Source of the DNA: Weizmannia acidilactici
GTDB lineage: Bacteria; Bacillota; Bacilli; Bacillales; Bacillaceae_C
Direction of reading: 5' to 3'
Assembly (NCBI RefSeq): GCF_008974185.1
Contig: NZ_BKZP01000019.1
Coordinates: 1 to 63,515 of the forward strand
DNA length: 63,515 nucleotides
Shown here in pieces: positions 53,727 to 62,105 of the stretch. A program made the position numbers and the translations under genes. How positions within the stretch are numbered: the stretch's first letter is position 1; every line of letters begins with the position of its first letter. Below the pieces are notes generated by a model. That model was not told where the DNA came from. It was given only the letters and a program-made list of their open reading frames with translations, and searched no databases.

Positions 53727-55068
53727 TTGCGTTTCCTCCCCGGGAGCTCTTCATTTCCACCCTGCCGGTAACCGCCGGCCTCCCGATCGATACATATGTA
53801 AACCCCAGCTGCGCCATCACATCTAAATCAAAAACGTTGCGGCCGTCAATGATGACCGGCTCTTTTAAAAGGTTTTTCACTTTATTTAAATCAAGTGATT
53901 TCACTTCATCCCAATCGGTTAAGATGGCGCATGCATCCGTATTTTGGATCGCTTCATAAATATCGTCCGTATAGGAGCACTGGTAACCAAGCTGTCTTTT
54001 CGCCCTTGATATGGCAGCCGGATCAAAAGCTTTCACCATCGCGCCTTTTTCCCGCAGCATCGGGATCACATCAAGCGACGGCGCATAGCGGACATCATTT
54101 GTATTCGGCTTAAACGAAAGCCCTAATACGCTGATTACTTTCCCTTCGAGCGAACCTAGTGTTTTTTCAATTTTGGCTACGAAATCTTCCCTTTGCCGGA
54201 AATTCGTTTCAATCGCCGCTTCCAGCATTTTGAAATCAAACCCGTTAATTTTTGCCAAATAATGGAGCGCCGCCGTATCTTTCGGGAAACACGATCCCCC
54301 GTAGCCAATGCCCGCCTGTAAAAAAGATTTGCCAATGCGGCTGTCGGCGCCGATACCTTCCGATACTTGATCGACATCTGCGCCGACCCGTTCGCAGATC
54401 AACGCGATATCATTGATAAAAGATAATTTCGTTGCCAAAAACGCATTGGCTGCGTATTTGATCATTTCGGCCGTTTCGATGGACGTATGGATGATTTTTG
54501 TCCGGAACGGCCGGTGGATTTCTTCCATGATTTCAAAAGCCCGGCTGCTGTCTGTGCCGATCACCGCCCTCTCCATCTGCATCGTATCGCGGACCGCTTC
54601 CCCTTCCCTTAAAAACTCCGGGTTAGAAACAACATCAAATGCCACATTCCCTTTTGCATGGTGCCGGACGATGGAAGCGACGAGCCTTCCCGTCCCGACA
54701 GGCACCGTACTTTTATTGACAATGATTTTATATCCGTTGAGATGTTTCCCGATCGTTTCGGCCGCTTCCTTTACAAAGGAAAGATCGGCATTTCCGGTGC
54801 GGGACATCGGCGTTCCTACCGCAATAAAAATGACATCGGATGCCCGGACCGCTTCCTTGATATTGGTTGTAAAACGCAGGCGGCCTTGCTTAGTATTTTT
54901 GTCAACAAGCGTTTCAAGCCCCGGTTCATAAATCGGCATCCGGCCGAGATTTAACCCTTCAATTTTTTCTTCATCGATATCGCAGCAAATGACCCGGTTT
55001 CCGGTTTCCGCAAAACAAGTTCCGGTAACGAGCCCGACATATCCTGTTCCAATGACGGCAATCTTCAT
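53719..55068 (-). CDS. tuaD: UDP-glucose 6-dehydrogenase
   Basis: Oxidises UDP-glucose to UDP-glucuronate, the precursor of teichuronic acid. 449 residues. NAD site MKIAVIGTGYVGLVTGTCFA, catalytic Cys in GIGYGGSCFPKD, and ALAYKD-equivalent VLGLSFKPNTNDVRYAPS. AAGGAGTG precedes the ATG. Second gene after tuaA on the PhoP-box promoter. It also supplies substrate for the adjacent epimerase. Confidence 0.95.
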   Translation of the reverse strand: MKIAVIGTGYVGLVTGTCFAETGNRVICCDIDEEKIEGLNLGRMPIYEPGLETLVDKNTKQGRLRFTTNIKEAVRASDVIFIAVGTPMSRTGNADLSFVKEAAETIGKHLNGYKIIVNKSTVPVGTGRLVASIVRHHAKGNVAFDVVSNPEFLREGEAVRDTMQMERAVIGTDSSRAFEIMEEIHRPFRTKIIHTSIETAEMIKYAANAFLATKLSFINDIALICERVGADVDQVSEGIGADSRIGKSFLQAGIGYGGSCFPKDTAALHYLAKINGFDFKMLEAAIETNFRQREDFVAKIEKTLGSLEGKVISVLGLSFKPNTNDVRYAPSLDVIPMLREKGAMVKAFDPAAISRAKRQLGYQCSYTDDIYEAIQNTDACAILTDWDEVKSLDLNKVKNLLKEPVIIDGRNVFDLDVMAQLGFTYVSIGRPAVTGRVEMKSSRGGNANG

Positions 55069-55097
55069 GATTCAACACTCCTTGTTCCGGATGTTTT

Positions 55098-55757
55098 TTA
55101 CCTTGCGCCTTCCCCGGTCAACAGCACTTTGAATGTTTTTCCTATGATTTTCATATCAAGGCTGAATGACATTTGCCGGATGTAGGCCAAATCGTACTGC
55201 AACTTTTCATAAGGGGATATATCATAGCCGCCGTTTACCTGTGCCAGCCCGGTCAACCCCGGCTTTACAAGCAGGCGGTTTTCGAATCCTTCAATTTCCC
55301 GCTCGAATTGGGCGACGAACACTGGCCTTTCGGGACGGGGTCCGACAATGCTCATCTCTCCCGTTAACACAAGCAAAAGCTGCGGCAGCTCATCAATCCG
55401 CGTTTTTCTGATCAACGCCCCGATTTTTGTCACACGCGGATCGTTTGCTTCCGCCCATTTCGCTCCGTCTTTTTCAGCGTCCATCCGCATCGACCGCAGT
55501 TTGATGATGCGGAAAACTTTTCCGTTTTTCCCGACGCGTTCCTGTATATAAAAAGGCGGGCCGAAATCTTCCAAAACGATGAGGACGGCAAAGATGAACA
55601 CAACGGGCAGTGCGAAAAGAATGCCGATTGCAGACAGCACAATATCTATCCCTCTTTTGACATGCAAATATTGCTTCGTCTGTTTTGAAAGATAAACGCC
55701 GTTTGTGAGCATAGCGGATTCATGGACAGAAAGCCGGATACTTTTATCAGCACCCAT
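55098..55757 (-). CDS. tuaA: Undecaprenyl-phosphate sugar transferase (TuaA-like)
   Basis: Initiates repeat assembly by moving a sugar-phosphate to the undecaprenyl carrier. 219 residues; one N-terminal membrane helix (IDIVLSAIGILFALPVVFIF). The bacterial sugar transferase core has QERVGKNGKVFRIIKLRSMR, RIDELPQLLLVLTGEMSIVG and PRPERP. GAGGTG lies before ATG. First gene after the PhoP-box promoter. Confidence 0.93.
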   Translation of the reverse strand: MGADKSIRLSVHESAMLTNGVYLSKQTKQYLHVKRGIDIVLSAIGILFALPVVFIFAVLIVLEDFGPPFYIQERVGKNGKVFRIIKLRSMRMDAEKDGAKWAEANDPRVTKIGALIRKTRIDELPQLLLVLTGEMSIVGPRPERPVFVAQFEREIEGFENRLLVKPGLTGLAQVNGGYDISPYEKLQYDLAYIRQMSFSLDMKIIGKTFKVLLTGEGAR

Positions 55758-55859
55758 TTGAATTCACCTCGCTGTAGGATCTGCTTGTTCGGTTTCTGGT
55801 GTTTGATCAGCTCCTTTTCAATTGCTTGAAAATATAAATAGTGGCTGGCCCTGTAATTG

Positions 55860-55887
55860 ATCATAGCCTGCCACTGTATCGTTTGAA
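55860..55887 (-). promoter_or_regulatory. Promoter of tuaA-D-epimerase-EFGH
   Basis: -35 TTCAAA (55882-55887), 16-base spacer, -10 TATGAT (55860-55865), about 100 bases before tuaA. Confidence 0.55.
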
Positions 55888-55923
55888 TTGAGAAATAATT
55901 AAGAAATTGTAAATGAATGTTAA
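55886..55923 (-). promoter_or_regulatory. PhoP-box-like direct repeats upstream of tuaA
   Basis: Reading toward tuaA: TTAACA (55918-55923), TTTACA (55908-55913), TTAATT (55897-55902) and TCAATT (55886-55891), spaced 10-11 bases. The first two fit the PhoP box TTHAYA; the others are weaker. They adjoin the -35, as at PhoP-activated promoters. B. subtilis tua is known to be induced by phosphate starvation via PhoP. Confidence 0.62.
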
Positions 55924-55978
55924 TTTTTGATAAAGCTCGCAGAACAATAAAAATGCCGCAAGCATAGAAGCCTGCAGC

Positions 55979-57394
55979 CTAACTCTTTTCCAAATTCAAC
56001 TGTTTTGCGCGGAACATGTTCCAAATATTTTTTATGGCCGGCATTTGGATCCCTGACACCGCCAAAAACAAAGCAATGTTCAGCAATTCGATGCCTTTTA
56101 AAGGAAATGCATTTGCCAATGCCGCAAGAAACATGACGGCGGTAACCCAAAAATGTTTTCTTAACGGGAACCCTTCCCAATTTTTTTCTGAGAAAAAACT
56201 CCTTCCCCAGAAAAAGAACACGTAGGAAACGCCGGTTGAAACAGCTGCCCCGACCGCTCCGAAATGCGGAATCAGCAGCACACTCAACAACAAGCAGGTG
56301 GCAATCGAAATGAAGCTTACCCAGATGTTCAAATAACTTTTTTTCGAAAACACAATCCCCAAAGTTGTCGTCTCGCTGACCGTATATAAAACGGGCTGGA
56401 GACACAAAAAACCGATTAAATAGGCGGCATCCGCATACCCCGGGGACAATAGCAGCACAACGAGCCGCTTGCACGTCAAAATGGTGAAAAAAAGCCACGA
56501 CATGACAAGCAAAACGCCTTCGCTCACCAATTTAAAATACACCATCCGCCGTTTTTCATTGAACCACCGGTACGCGGTCGGCACCCAAAAGTTGGTGAAG
56601 CTTGTCTGCACGATCGACAAAAGCGCAGCAATTTTCAAGGTCGCGGCATAAATCCCGATCTCTTCGTAGCTGCTCCATGCGCGGAGGCCCAGCCTGCCGA
56701 AGGAATTTAACAGACTTGTGACCGAAGCCGCAACGGCAAGCGGCAAACCGAACTTTAGCAGCCGGGCGGCGAGCCTTTTATCGGGGCGGAAATGTTTCAC
56801 CAGGAAATAACGCCTGTACCGGATGATCAAATACAAATCGCCGAGAATCTGGCCGACCACCGTCGAATACAAGACCGCGAGAAAATCGCGGCGGATGAAC
56901 AAGACAAAAACGAGCGTGGCAACAAGTAGCACGGCTTTGATCAGGAGATTAAAAAACGAGTATTCAAACGCCCTTTCTTTCATGCGGATGGATAGAAGGA
57001 TAAACCTTTCCAACACCATGAACACAATCATGATCCCGAATAAAGCGGATGCAAGCACATAACGCCCCTCTCCAAACAGCACACGGGAAACGAAATGGCT
57101 GTCCAATACAATCACCGCGCATACGGCAGCCGCCAAACCAAGCGGAATCAAGAGGGCATTCCGGAATAAATCCGCTTTGTTATCCGCTTCATGGTATTCC
57201 CTTGTATAGGCCTGGTCCACCCCGAGATACAGAAAAGTACCGATTAAGGTTTGGAACAGTATAAACATGCTCGCTTTCCCGTACTCTGCAGGGGAAACGA
57301 AATGGGTTGTCACCGGGATCGTGATAAATGAAATGAAAGCCCCGCCGACCGGCCCGATCGAAAAGCCGAACAGTTTTTTCATAAATGGTTTCAT
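55979..57394 (-). CDS. tuaB: Polysaccharide flippase (TuaB/Wzx-like, MOP superfamily)
   Basis: 471 residues and about 12-14 TMs. The N-terminus FGFSIGPVGGAFISFITIPV and TTHFVSPAEYGKASMFILFQ match oligosaccharide flippases. It would move lipid-linked repeats to the outer face before polymerisation. It overlaps the preceding glycosyltransferase stop (ATGA). A ~220-base gap with its own promoter separates it from tuaA, unlike the tuaA-tuaB order in B. subtilis. Confidence 0.85.
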   Translation of the reverse strand: MKPFMKKLFGFSIGPVGGAFISFITIPVTTHFVSPAEYGKASMFILFQTLIGTFLYLGVDQAYTREYHEADNKADLFRNALLIPLGLAAAVCAVIVLDSHFVSRVLFGEGRYVLASALFGIMIVFMVLERFILLSIRMKERAFEYSFFNLLIKAVLLVATLVFVLFIRRDFLAVLYSTVVGQILGDLYLIIRYRRYFLVKHFRPDKRLAARLLKFGLPLAVAASVTSLLNSFGRLGLRAWSSYEEIGIYAATLKIAALLSIVQTSFTNFWVPTAYRWFNEKRRMVYFKLVSEGVLLVMSWLFFTILTCKRLVVLLLSPGYADAAYLIGFLCLQPVLYTVSETTTLGIVFSKKSYLNIWVSFISIATCLLLSVLLIPHFGAVGAAVSTGVSYVFFFWGRSFFSEKNWEGFPLRKHFWVTAVMFLAALANAFPLKGIELLNIALFLAVSGIQMPAIKNIWNMFRAKQLNLEKS

Positions 57395-58626
57395 GGCTTC
57401 AAGCTTCCTTCGAACATGTCCATTAAGCGCCGGTTCAGCTTTTCAATGTGAAAAGATTCTTCCACCGTTTCCCGCGCCCGCCGCGCAATCATCGGCCATG
57501 ATGCTCTTTTTTCCAAAGCTTCCCGGAGGACAAGCGCAAGTTTTCCTGCATCCCGTTCTTCCGTAAGAAAGCCGTTCTCTTTGTCGCGGATCAGTTCCGG
57601 AATTCCGCTGTGGTAAGTGGAAACGGCAATTTTGCCCATTGCCATTGCTTCCATCAACAGCACCGGAATCCCTTCCATATCCCCGTCGCGGGCCGTCACG
57701 CTCGGCAGCAGCACGATATGCGCTTGTTTCATGATTTCAACCAGTTCTTCCTGCGTTTTCCACCCTAAAAGGCGGACGGCTGAACCAAGGCCCCGTTCCT
57801 TGATCTCCTGTTTCAGCCGGCCTTCGAGCGGGCCGCCGCCGACAATCCAATACTCCACACTGATCCCCTCACGGATAAGCCGGTCCACGGCCGCGATGCT
57901 GTATGCGATGCCTTTTTTCTCCACAAACCGTGCCACCGTCAACATTTTAATGGTTTCATTTTCATGCGGGAAAAGCGGGCAGAAATCAAACTTCTCTGTA
58001 TCAATCCCCATATGGTGGACACGGATATTGGCAGGGGGAGCCCCCAGGTTGATGCATCTTTTTTTCCAAAACTCACTGATCGGCAGTAGCACCGCATCCG
58101 AACGGAAAAGTTTGCTGTACACATTTTCCCCTTTCTGCCGGACAAACCTCAGCATATCGTAGCCGTGAAAGGTGACAAAAAGCTTTCCTTCCAGCACACC
58201 GCTGTCAATCAGATGCTGCGCGAGCAATCCGTTCGGCCCGAAATGGGCATGGATGATATCAAACTTGCGGGTGTCCGCTTTCTTAAGCGCCCGGACCATG
58301 TACATCAAATTCGGCTGCCTGGCAATGTCGCTGAAATGGATATCCGGCCTGCCGGGTCGCAAGCTGGTACGTGCGGTGAAGCGGGCCAAATGGATCAAGT
58401 AAAGGGCCGTTTTCTTCCATTTTTGTTCCGGTTCACGCGCATGAAAATAAACTGTATGATCGAGCAGGCGGTACTGCGCTACTGCCTCGTGAACGCGTGC
58501 ATTGCCATCGCTTTTTTTGGCGAGGACCGTGACCCTGTGCCCTGCATCGATCAGACCGGTGATTTGATTTAAAATAAAAGTTTGCGAGAGTTTAGGAAAT
58601 TCCCCCGCGATAACTAAAATATCCAT
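57391..58626 (-). CDS. Glycosyltransferase family 4 (WcaL/AmsK type; TuaC position)
   Basis: 411 residues. N-terminal ILVIAGEFPKLSQTFILNQI is characteristic of WcaL/AmsK-type transferases. HAHFGPNGLLAQ, TFHGYDML and the donor motif EGIPVLLMEAMAMGKIAVST (EX7E) identify GT4. First gene of a tuaC-tuaB-type transcript upstream of the PhoP-box operon. I do not use the tuaC symbol because the sequence is not clearly orthologous. GAGGGAAATAG precedes ATG. Confidence 0.85.
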   Translation of the reverse strand: MDILVIAGEFPKLSQTFILNQITGLIDAGHRVTVLAKKSDGNARVHEAVAQYRLLDHTVYFHAREPEQKWKKTALYLIHLARFTARTSLRPGRPDIHFSDIARQPNLMYMVRALKKADTRKFDIIHAHFGPNGLLAQHLIDSGVLEGKLFVTFHGYDMLRFVRQKGENVYSKLFRSDAVLLPISEFWKKRCINLGAPPANIRVHHMGIDTEKFDFCPLFPHENETIKMLTVARFVEKKGIAYSIAAVDRLIREGISVEYWIVGGGPLEGRLKQEIKERGLGSAVRLLGWKTQEELVEIMKQAHIVLLPSVTARDGDMEGIPVLLMEAMAMGKIAVSTYHSGIPELIRDKENGFLTEERDAGKLALVLREALEKRASWPMIARRARETVEESFHIEKLNRRLMDMFEGSLKP

Positions 58627-58679
58627 CTATTTCCCTCATTTCGCTGTTTTCGAATGAGGGCCAGCCACTGTTTAATTGG

Positions 58680-58708
58680 AATATAGCGTAAAGAATTGAA
58701 AGAATCAA
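58680..58708 (-). promoter_or_regulatory. Promoter of the GT4-flippase transcript
   Basis: -35 TTGATT (58703-58708), 17-base spacer, -10 TATATT (58680-58685). Confidence 0.6.
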
Positions 58709-58709
58709 T

Positions 58710-59000
58710 CTTTTTTGATGTGATTTTGCCAAAATGCTGTGCACAAATCCGGGTATAGAATGGAAAATTGGGCCTATAAGGAATGACCTGCTGCCGCCGG
58801 ATATGGCAATATGCACAACTGCCGCCTCCTTTTGTTTTTTTGGCAGACGAGCAAGATTGTTTGATTACCCAGCCTGCCTGTTTTTCCCCCATCTAACTTT
58901 TATGTATCCCTTTTACTTTTATAGTGGGCGGAAAAAACGTTGCTGTAGACCCACTCGGCTGTTCATTGCTATGATAAGAATGTACAATAATTGGGTGTGA
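58710..59000. other. Divergent intergenic region without a gene
   Basis: Spacer between the tua cluster and the CDF gene. A TATGAT (58970-58975) may be the -10 of the CDF gene. No metal riboswitch or MntR-like palindrome was found. Confidence 0.4.
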
Positions 59001-59005
59001 TTTCA

Positions 59006-59881
59006 ATGAATGAAGAAAAATACCATAATTTAAAGCTGGGCGAATACGGAATCATGATCAGCATGACTGCCTATTTAAGCTTGTCGGCGCTGAAACTCCT
59101 TATCGCCTACCATACGGATTCAAGCGCTTTAAAGGCAGACGGGCTGAATAATATTACGGATATCCTTTCTTCGATTGCAGTGTTGATCGGGCTGAGGCTG
59201 TCTAGGAAACCCGCAGACCATGACCATCCTTACGGCCACTGGAAAGCGGAAAATGTCGCTTCAATGGTCGCATCTTTGATCATGATGGGTGTCGGTTTCC
59301 AAGTATTATATGACGCCATACTTTCGATTGTCCACGGAAAGTCGCAGTCCCCGGATATGGTTGCGGCTTGGACCGGTTTATTTTGCGCCGGGGTCATGTT
59401 CGGCGTCTACCTTTATAATAGCCGTTTGTCAAAAAGGATTAACAGCCAGGCCGTCCAGGCAAGCGCCATGGACAACTTGTCGGACGCCTGGGTCAGTGTC
59501 GGCGCCAGCATCGGGATTATCGGTTCTCAGTTCCATCTTCCGTGGCTCGATCCGGCAGCAGCGCTGATTGTCGGCGTGCTCATCTGCAAAACAGCCTGGG
59601 AGATTTTCCGCGATACATCCCACCTGCTGACGGACGGCTTTGATGAAGCAGAATTGGAAACGTACAAAGATAAAGTTTTAAGCATTGCCGGCGTCCAAAG
59701 TGTGAAAGATATCAAAGCGCGGCATTACGGCAACAACACCGTCATTGACCTTGTCATCGCAGTCGACCCCTCCCTCGACCTCCGCCACGCCCACGATATT
59801 TCAACGAAAGTGGAAGATTCATTGATCAAAGATTGCAAGATTTATGAAGTGATCGTCCATGTCGAACCGAGCGAAAGCTGA
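59006..59881 (+). CDS. Cation diffusion facilitator metal exporter (MneS/YeaB-like)
   Basis: 291 residues from ATG 59006 (GGGTGTG upstream). About six TMs then a cytoplasmic CTD. Metal-site motifs are ADGLNNITDILSS in TM2 and MDNLSDAWVS in TM5, with the DHDHPYGHWKAENVASMVA loop. The DGLNNxTD form (Asn for His) is that of Mn-type exporters such as B. subtilis MneS/MneP. Likely Mn(II) efflux; a cadmium, zinc or iron role is possible. Single gene. Confidence 0.9.
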   Translation: MNEEKYHNLKLGEYGIMISMTAYLSLSALKLLIAYHTDSSALKADGLNNITDILSSIAVLIGLRLSRKPADHDHPYGHWKAENVASMVASLIMMGVGFQVLYDAILSIVHGKSQSPDMVAAWTGLFCAGVMFGVYLYNSRLSKRINSQAVQASAMDNLSDAWVSVGASIGIIGSQFHLPWLDPAAALIVGVLICKTAWEIFRDTSHLLTDGFDEAELETYKDKVLSIAGVQSVKDIKARHYGNNTVIDLVIAVDPSLDLRHAHDISTKVEDSLIKDCKIYEVIVHVEPSES

Positions 59882-59883
59882 AA

Positions 59884-59922
59884 TGCTTCCTTGGCCAGCC
59901 TGAAGCCGCGGCCAAGGAAGCA
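59884..59922 (+). terminator. Inverted repeat after the CDF gene
   Basis: GCTTCCTTGGCC / GGCCAAGGAAGC hairpin 3 bases after the stop. No T run, so termination efficiency is uncertain. Confidence 0.6.
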
Positions 59923-60009
59923 TCCCGTCCACGGCTGCGAAAAAGGATGCGGTTTGGGCAGGGCCGTTATAGTGATGAAAAGGGGCCGCCCCAAAAGCCC
60001 CTTTTAAAC

Positions 60010-60110
60010 AAGTAATTTTAAGATTTTTCCTTGAACTGGTCCATGGCAACTCTGTAAGGATCAATTTGACTTTATTTTCTCCTCGAATTGTTCATTAGCA
60101 ATTCTTAAAG
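60010..60110. repeat. Degenerate intergenic repeat copy
   Basis: Units TTGAACTGGTCCATGGCAACT and TCGAATTGTTCATTAGCAAT, each followed by T(G/T)TAAGG- or TTAAAGC-like sequence; resembles the 43140-43285 tandem copy. Confidence 0.4.
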
Positions 60111-60111
60111 C

Positions 60112-60162
60112 GGGGCTTGTTCCAAAAGCCAGTCCTCTGGCTTTTGGAGCAGCCCCTTTTTC
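60112..60162. terminator. Terminator hairpin of the repeated family
   Basis: GGGGCTTGTTCCAAAAGCC / GGCTTTTGGAGCAGCCCC with T5 on the plus-strand side, ending at the stop codon of the minus-strand reductase gene. A second, shorter relative lies at 59978-60005. Confidence 0.75.
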
Positions 60163-61150
60163 ACATTTTTACAATCGTCCGGCCCTGCAGTTTGCCTTCC
60201 AAAATGTCCGCTAAGGCCCGGGGGACTTCTTCCAGGCTGATTTCCCGGACGATTTCGCTTGTTAGATGTTCCGGTTTGTAATCGCTGGCCAACCGTTCCC
60301 ATATTTTTACGCGCAGGTCCATCGGGCAAAAAACAGAATCAATGCCGAGCCAGCTCACGGCACGACCGAGAAACGGCGTAACGGTCGTCGTTACTTCCGT
60401 TCCGCCGGTAAGGCCGCTTGTCGCTACCGCCCCGCCATACCGGAGCGTGCTAATGATATATTGCGTTGTTTTTCCGCCGACCGGGTCCACCGCAGCGGCC
60501 CACTCCGTTTTGCGGATGGATTTTTGCTCGTGATCGACAATCGCCTCCCTGCCGATCACCCGTTTCGCACCGAGCCGCTTCAAATAATCATGCGCGGATG
60601 TTTTGCCGGTAGCGGCCGCCACTTCGTATCCTCTTTTTGCCAAAATGTCAACGGCTACACTGCCGACGCCGCCGCTTGCCCCGGCAACGAGCACCGGCCC
60701 CTGCCCGGGTTTGAGCCCATGGTCTTCCAATTTTTGCACGGAAAGTGCAGCGGTAAAGCCGGCTGTGCCTAAAATCATCGATTCTTTTAACGTCAATCCT
60801 TTCGGCAGCGGCACAACCCATTCAGCCGGGACGCGCGCCATTTCGCTGTAACCGCCGCAATGGCCGGTTCCAAGCTTGTAGCTAGTGACGATCACTTCAT
60901 CGCCTTCTTTGAAACGACTGTCTTCGGATTGCAGGACGGTACCGGCCAAATCGATTCCGGGAATAAACGGGTACGATTTTACAAAGCTTCCTTTGATGCC
61001 GACAAGCGCGTCTTTATAATTGACGCTTGAGTAAGCGACCTTTACTGTTACCTCCGCTTCCGGCAGCTGGCCGATGTTCCAATCCCTCACGGAGAGTTCC
61101 GGTTTCGTTTCCCCTTTTTCCATCACCAATGCATGAAAAGTACTTTTCAA
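60161..61150 (-). CDS. yhfP: YhdH/YhfP-family quinone oxidoreductase (AcuI-like)
   Basis: Medium-chain dehydrogenase without structural Zn, 329 residues. NADPH site VLVAGASGGVGSVAVDILAK, substrate domain FIPGIDLAGTVLQ, and the C-terminal IVKM end. Homologues include B. subtilis YhfP and the acrylyl-CoA reductase AcuI; the physiological substrate is uncertain. GAGGTG lies before the ATG. The HesB-like gene lies just upstream in the same direction. Confidence 0.88.
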   Translation of the reverse strand: MKSTFHALVMEKGETKPELSVRDWNIGQLPEAEVTVKVAYSSVNYKDALVGIKGSFVKSYPFIPGIDLAGTVLQSEDSRFKEGDEVIVTSYKLGTGHCGGYSEMARVPAEWVVPLPKGLTLKESMILGTAGFTAALSVQKLEDHGLKPGQGPVLVAGASGGVGSVAVDILAKRGYEVAAATGKTSAHDYLKRLGAKRVIGREAIVDHEQKSIRKTEWAAAVDPVGGKTTQYIISTLRYGGAVATSGLTGGTEVTTTVTPFLGRAVSWLGIDSVFCPMDLRVKIWERLASDYKPEHLTSEIVREISLEEVPRALADILEGKLQGRTIVKM

Positions 61151-61166
61151 TGCTAAACACCTCTTT

Positions 61167-61481
61167 TTATTCGGCCCTTGTTAAGTCCAAATTATTTTGG
61201 TAAACTTCCTCATCCGAGGAAAGCTTGTACCCCATTTTCGGATTGTAGTCAATCGTCACTTTATTATGAAGCTGTTTTTGGCTTGACTTTGAAATTAGCA
61301 TCGAAATGCCGTATACATTAAACAAATCGTCATCTTCGCGTTTGCAGTCAAGTTTCAAATAATGCTCCACGGCAATCGAGCAACTCCCGACAAAAACTGC
61401 TTCAATCCGGATCCCTTCACCTTCATTAAAATAGATTTGCTTAAATTGGGAGAGTGCAGCGGGTTTGATAATAATTTCCAT
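61167..61481 (-). CDS. HesB/IscA-like Fe-S biogenesis family protein (YqkB-type)
   Basis: Start at 61481 (MEIIIKPAAL) with AAAGGTG upstream; 104 residues. The fold pattern of Fe-S_biosyn proteins is seen: RIEAVFVGSCSIAV and the IDYNPKMGYKLSSD end. Two Cys are present (GSCS, LDCK), but the canonical three-Cys CxC ending of IscA is missing, as in YqkB/YneR-type members. It ends 17 bases before the YhfP-like start, so the two may be cotranscribed. Confidence 0.78.
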   Translation of the reverse strand: MEIIIKPAALSQFKQIYFNEGEGIRIEAVFVGSCSIAVEHYLKLDCKREDDDLFNVYGISMLISKSSQKQLHNKVTIDYNPKMGYKLSSDEEVYQNNLDLTRAE

Positions 61482-61569
61482 TTTCTTCACCTTTTCTTTC
61501 GCAAATGTAATATTTCTTTCTACTACCCGCTTTCCTTTTTTTGCAAAACAGGCTTTCACTTTTTTCATA

Positions 61570-62029
61570 TTCCACAGGGGGCCAATATTTTCCTTCTTTT
61601 CGGCTTGGACTTGGAGGGAGGGGGGGAGATACCCACATAGGTATTTTAAAGGCTGTCCGCTGATTTATCGGGGTTTTCGTTGATTTTTTCGTTTATCGCT
61701 GATATATTTGGAATCTTTGCTGATTTTCTCCCTTTTTTCGCTGATTTCGGATTGCGGAACGATTTAGAACATGGCGGATACCCCTGGAGTCGGCCAGATT
61801 TTTTACTGTTGCATGCTGGTATGTTTCCACTTTCCGCTGATTCCGCCACGATCAGAATGGAAATGATAAGAATACCCGATGATGATGAAAATTCTTTCTC
61901 AGCGATATTTTTGAGAAAAATATACAAAAATTTCCAGACACCTTATGATTTTTCCGGCAATTTTTTCAGCCGGTTGAATAAATATAATAATAGAAAAAAT
62001 CAATCTTGAAAATCCAATAATGCCGAATA
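61570..62029. repeat. Noncoding region with repeated CGCTGATTT words
   Basis: About 620 bases without a convincing gene. GCTGATTT-like words occur near 61660, 61678, 61697, 61716, 61738 and 61837, spaced about 20 bases in the first part. The reverse complement AAATCAGCG is repeated near 9747-9810. Open frames on both strands here are by-products of the repeats. Confidence 0.5.
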
Positions 62030-62058
62030 TTGCGAATAAATTTAACCTTTGTTACAAT
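62030..62058 (+). promoter_or_regulatory. Promoter of amhX
   Basis: -35 TTGCGA (62030-62035), 17-base spacer, -10 TACAAT (62053-62058), about 45 bases before the ATG. Confidence 0.65.
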
Positions 62059-62105
62059 AGTGTAAACATTTCAAATTTAAAATTTTACGAGGATGTGTTT
62101 GTTAG

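Noticed and set aside
61646..62009. Open frames on both strands in the pre-amhX region
   Set aside because: They arise from repeated CGCTGATTT words, lack ribosome sites and have biased composition.
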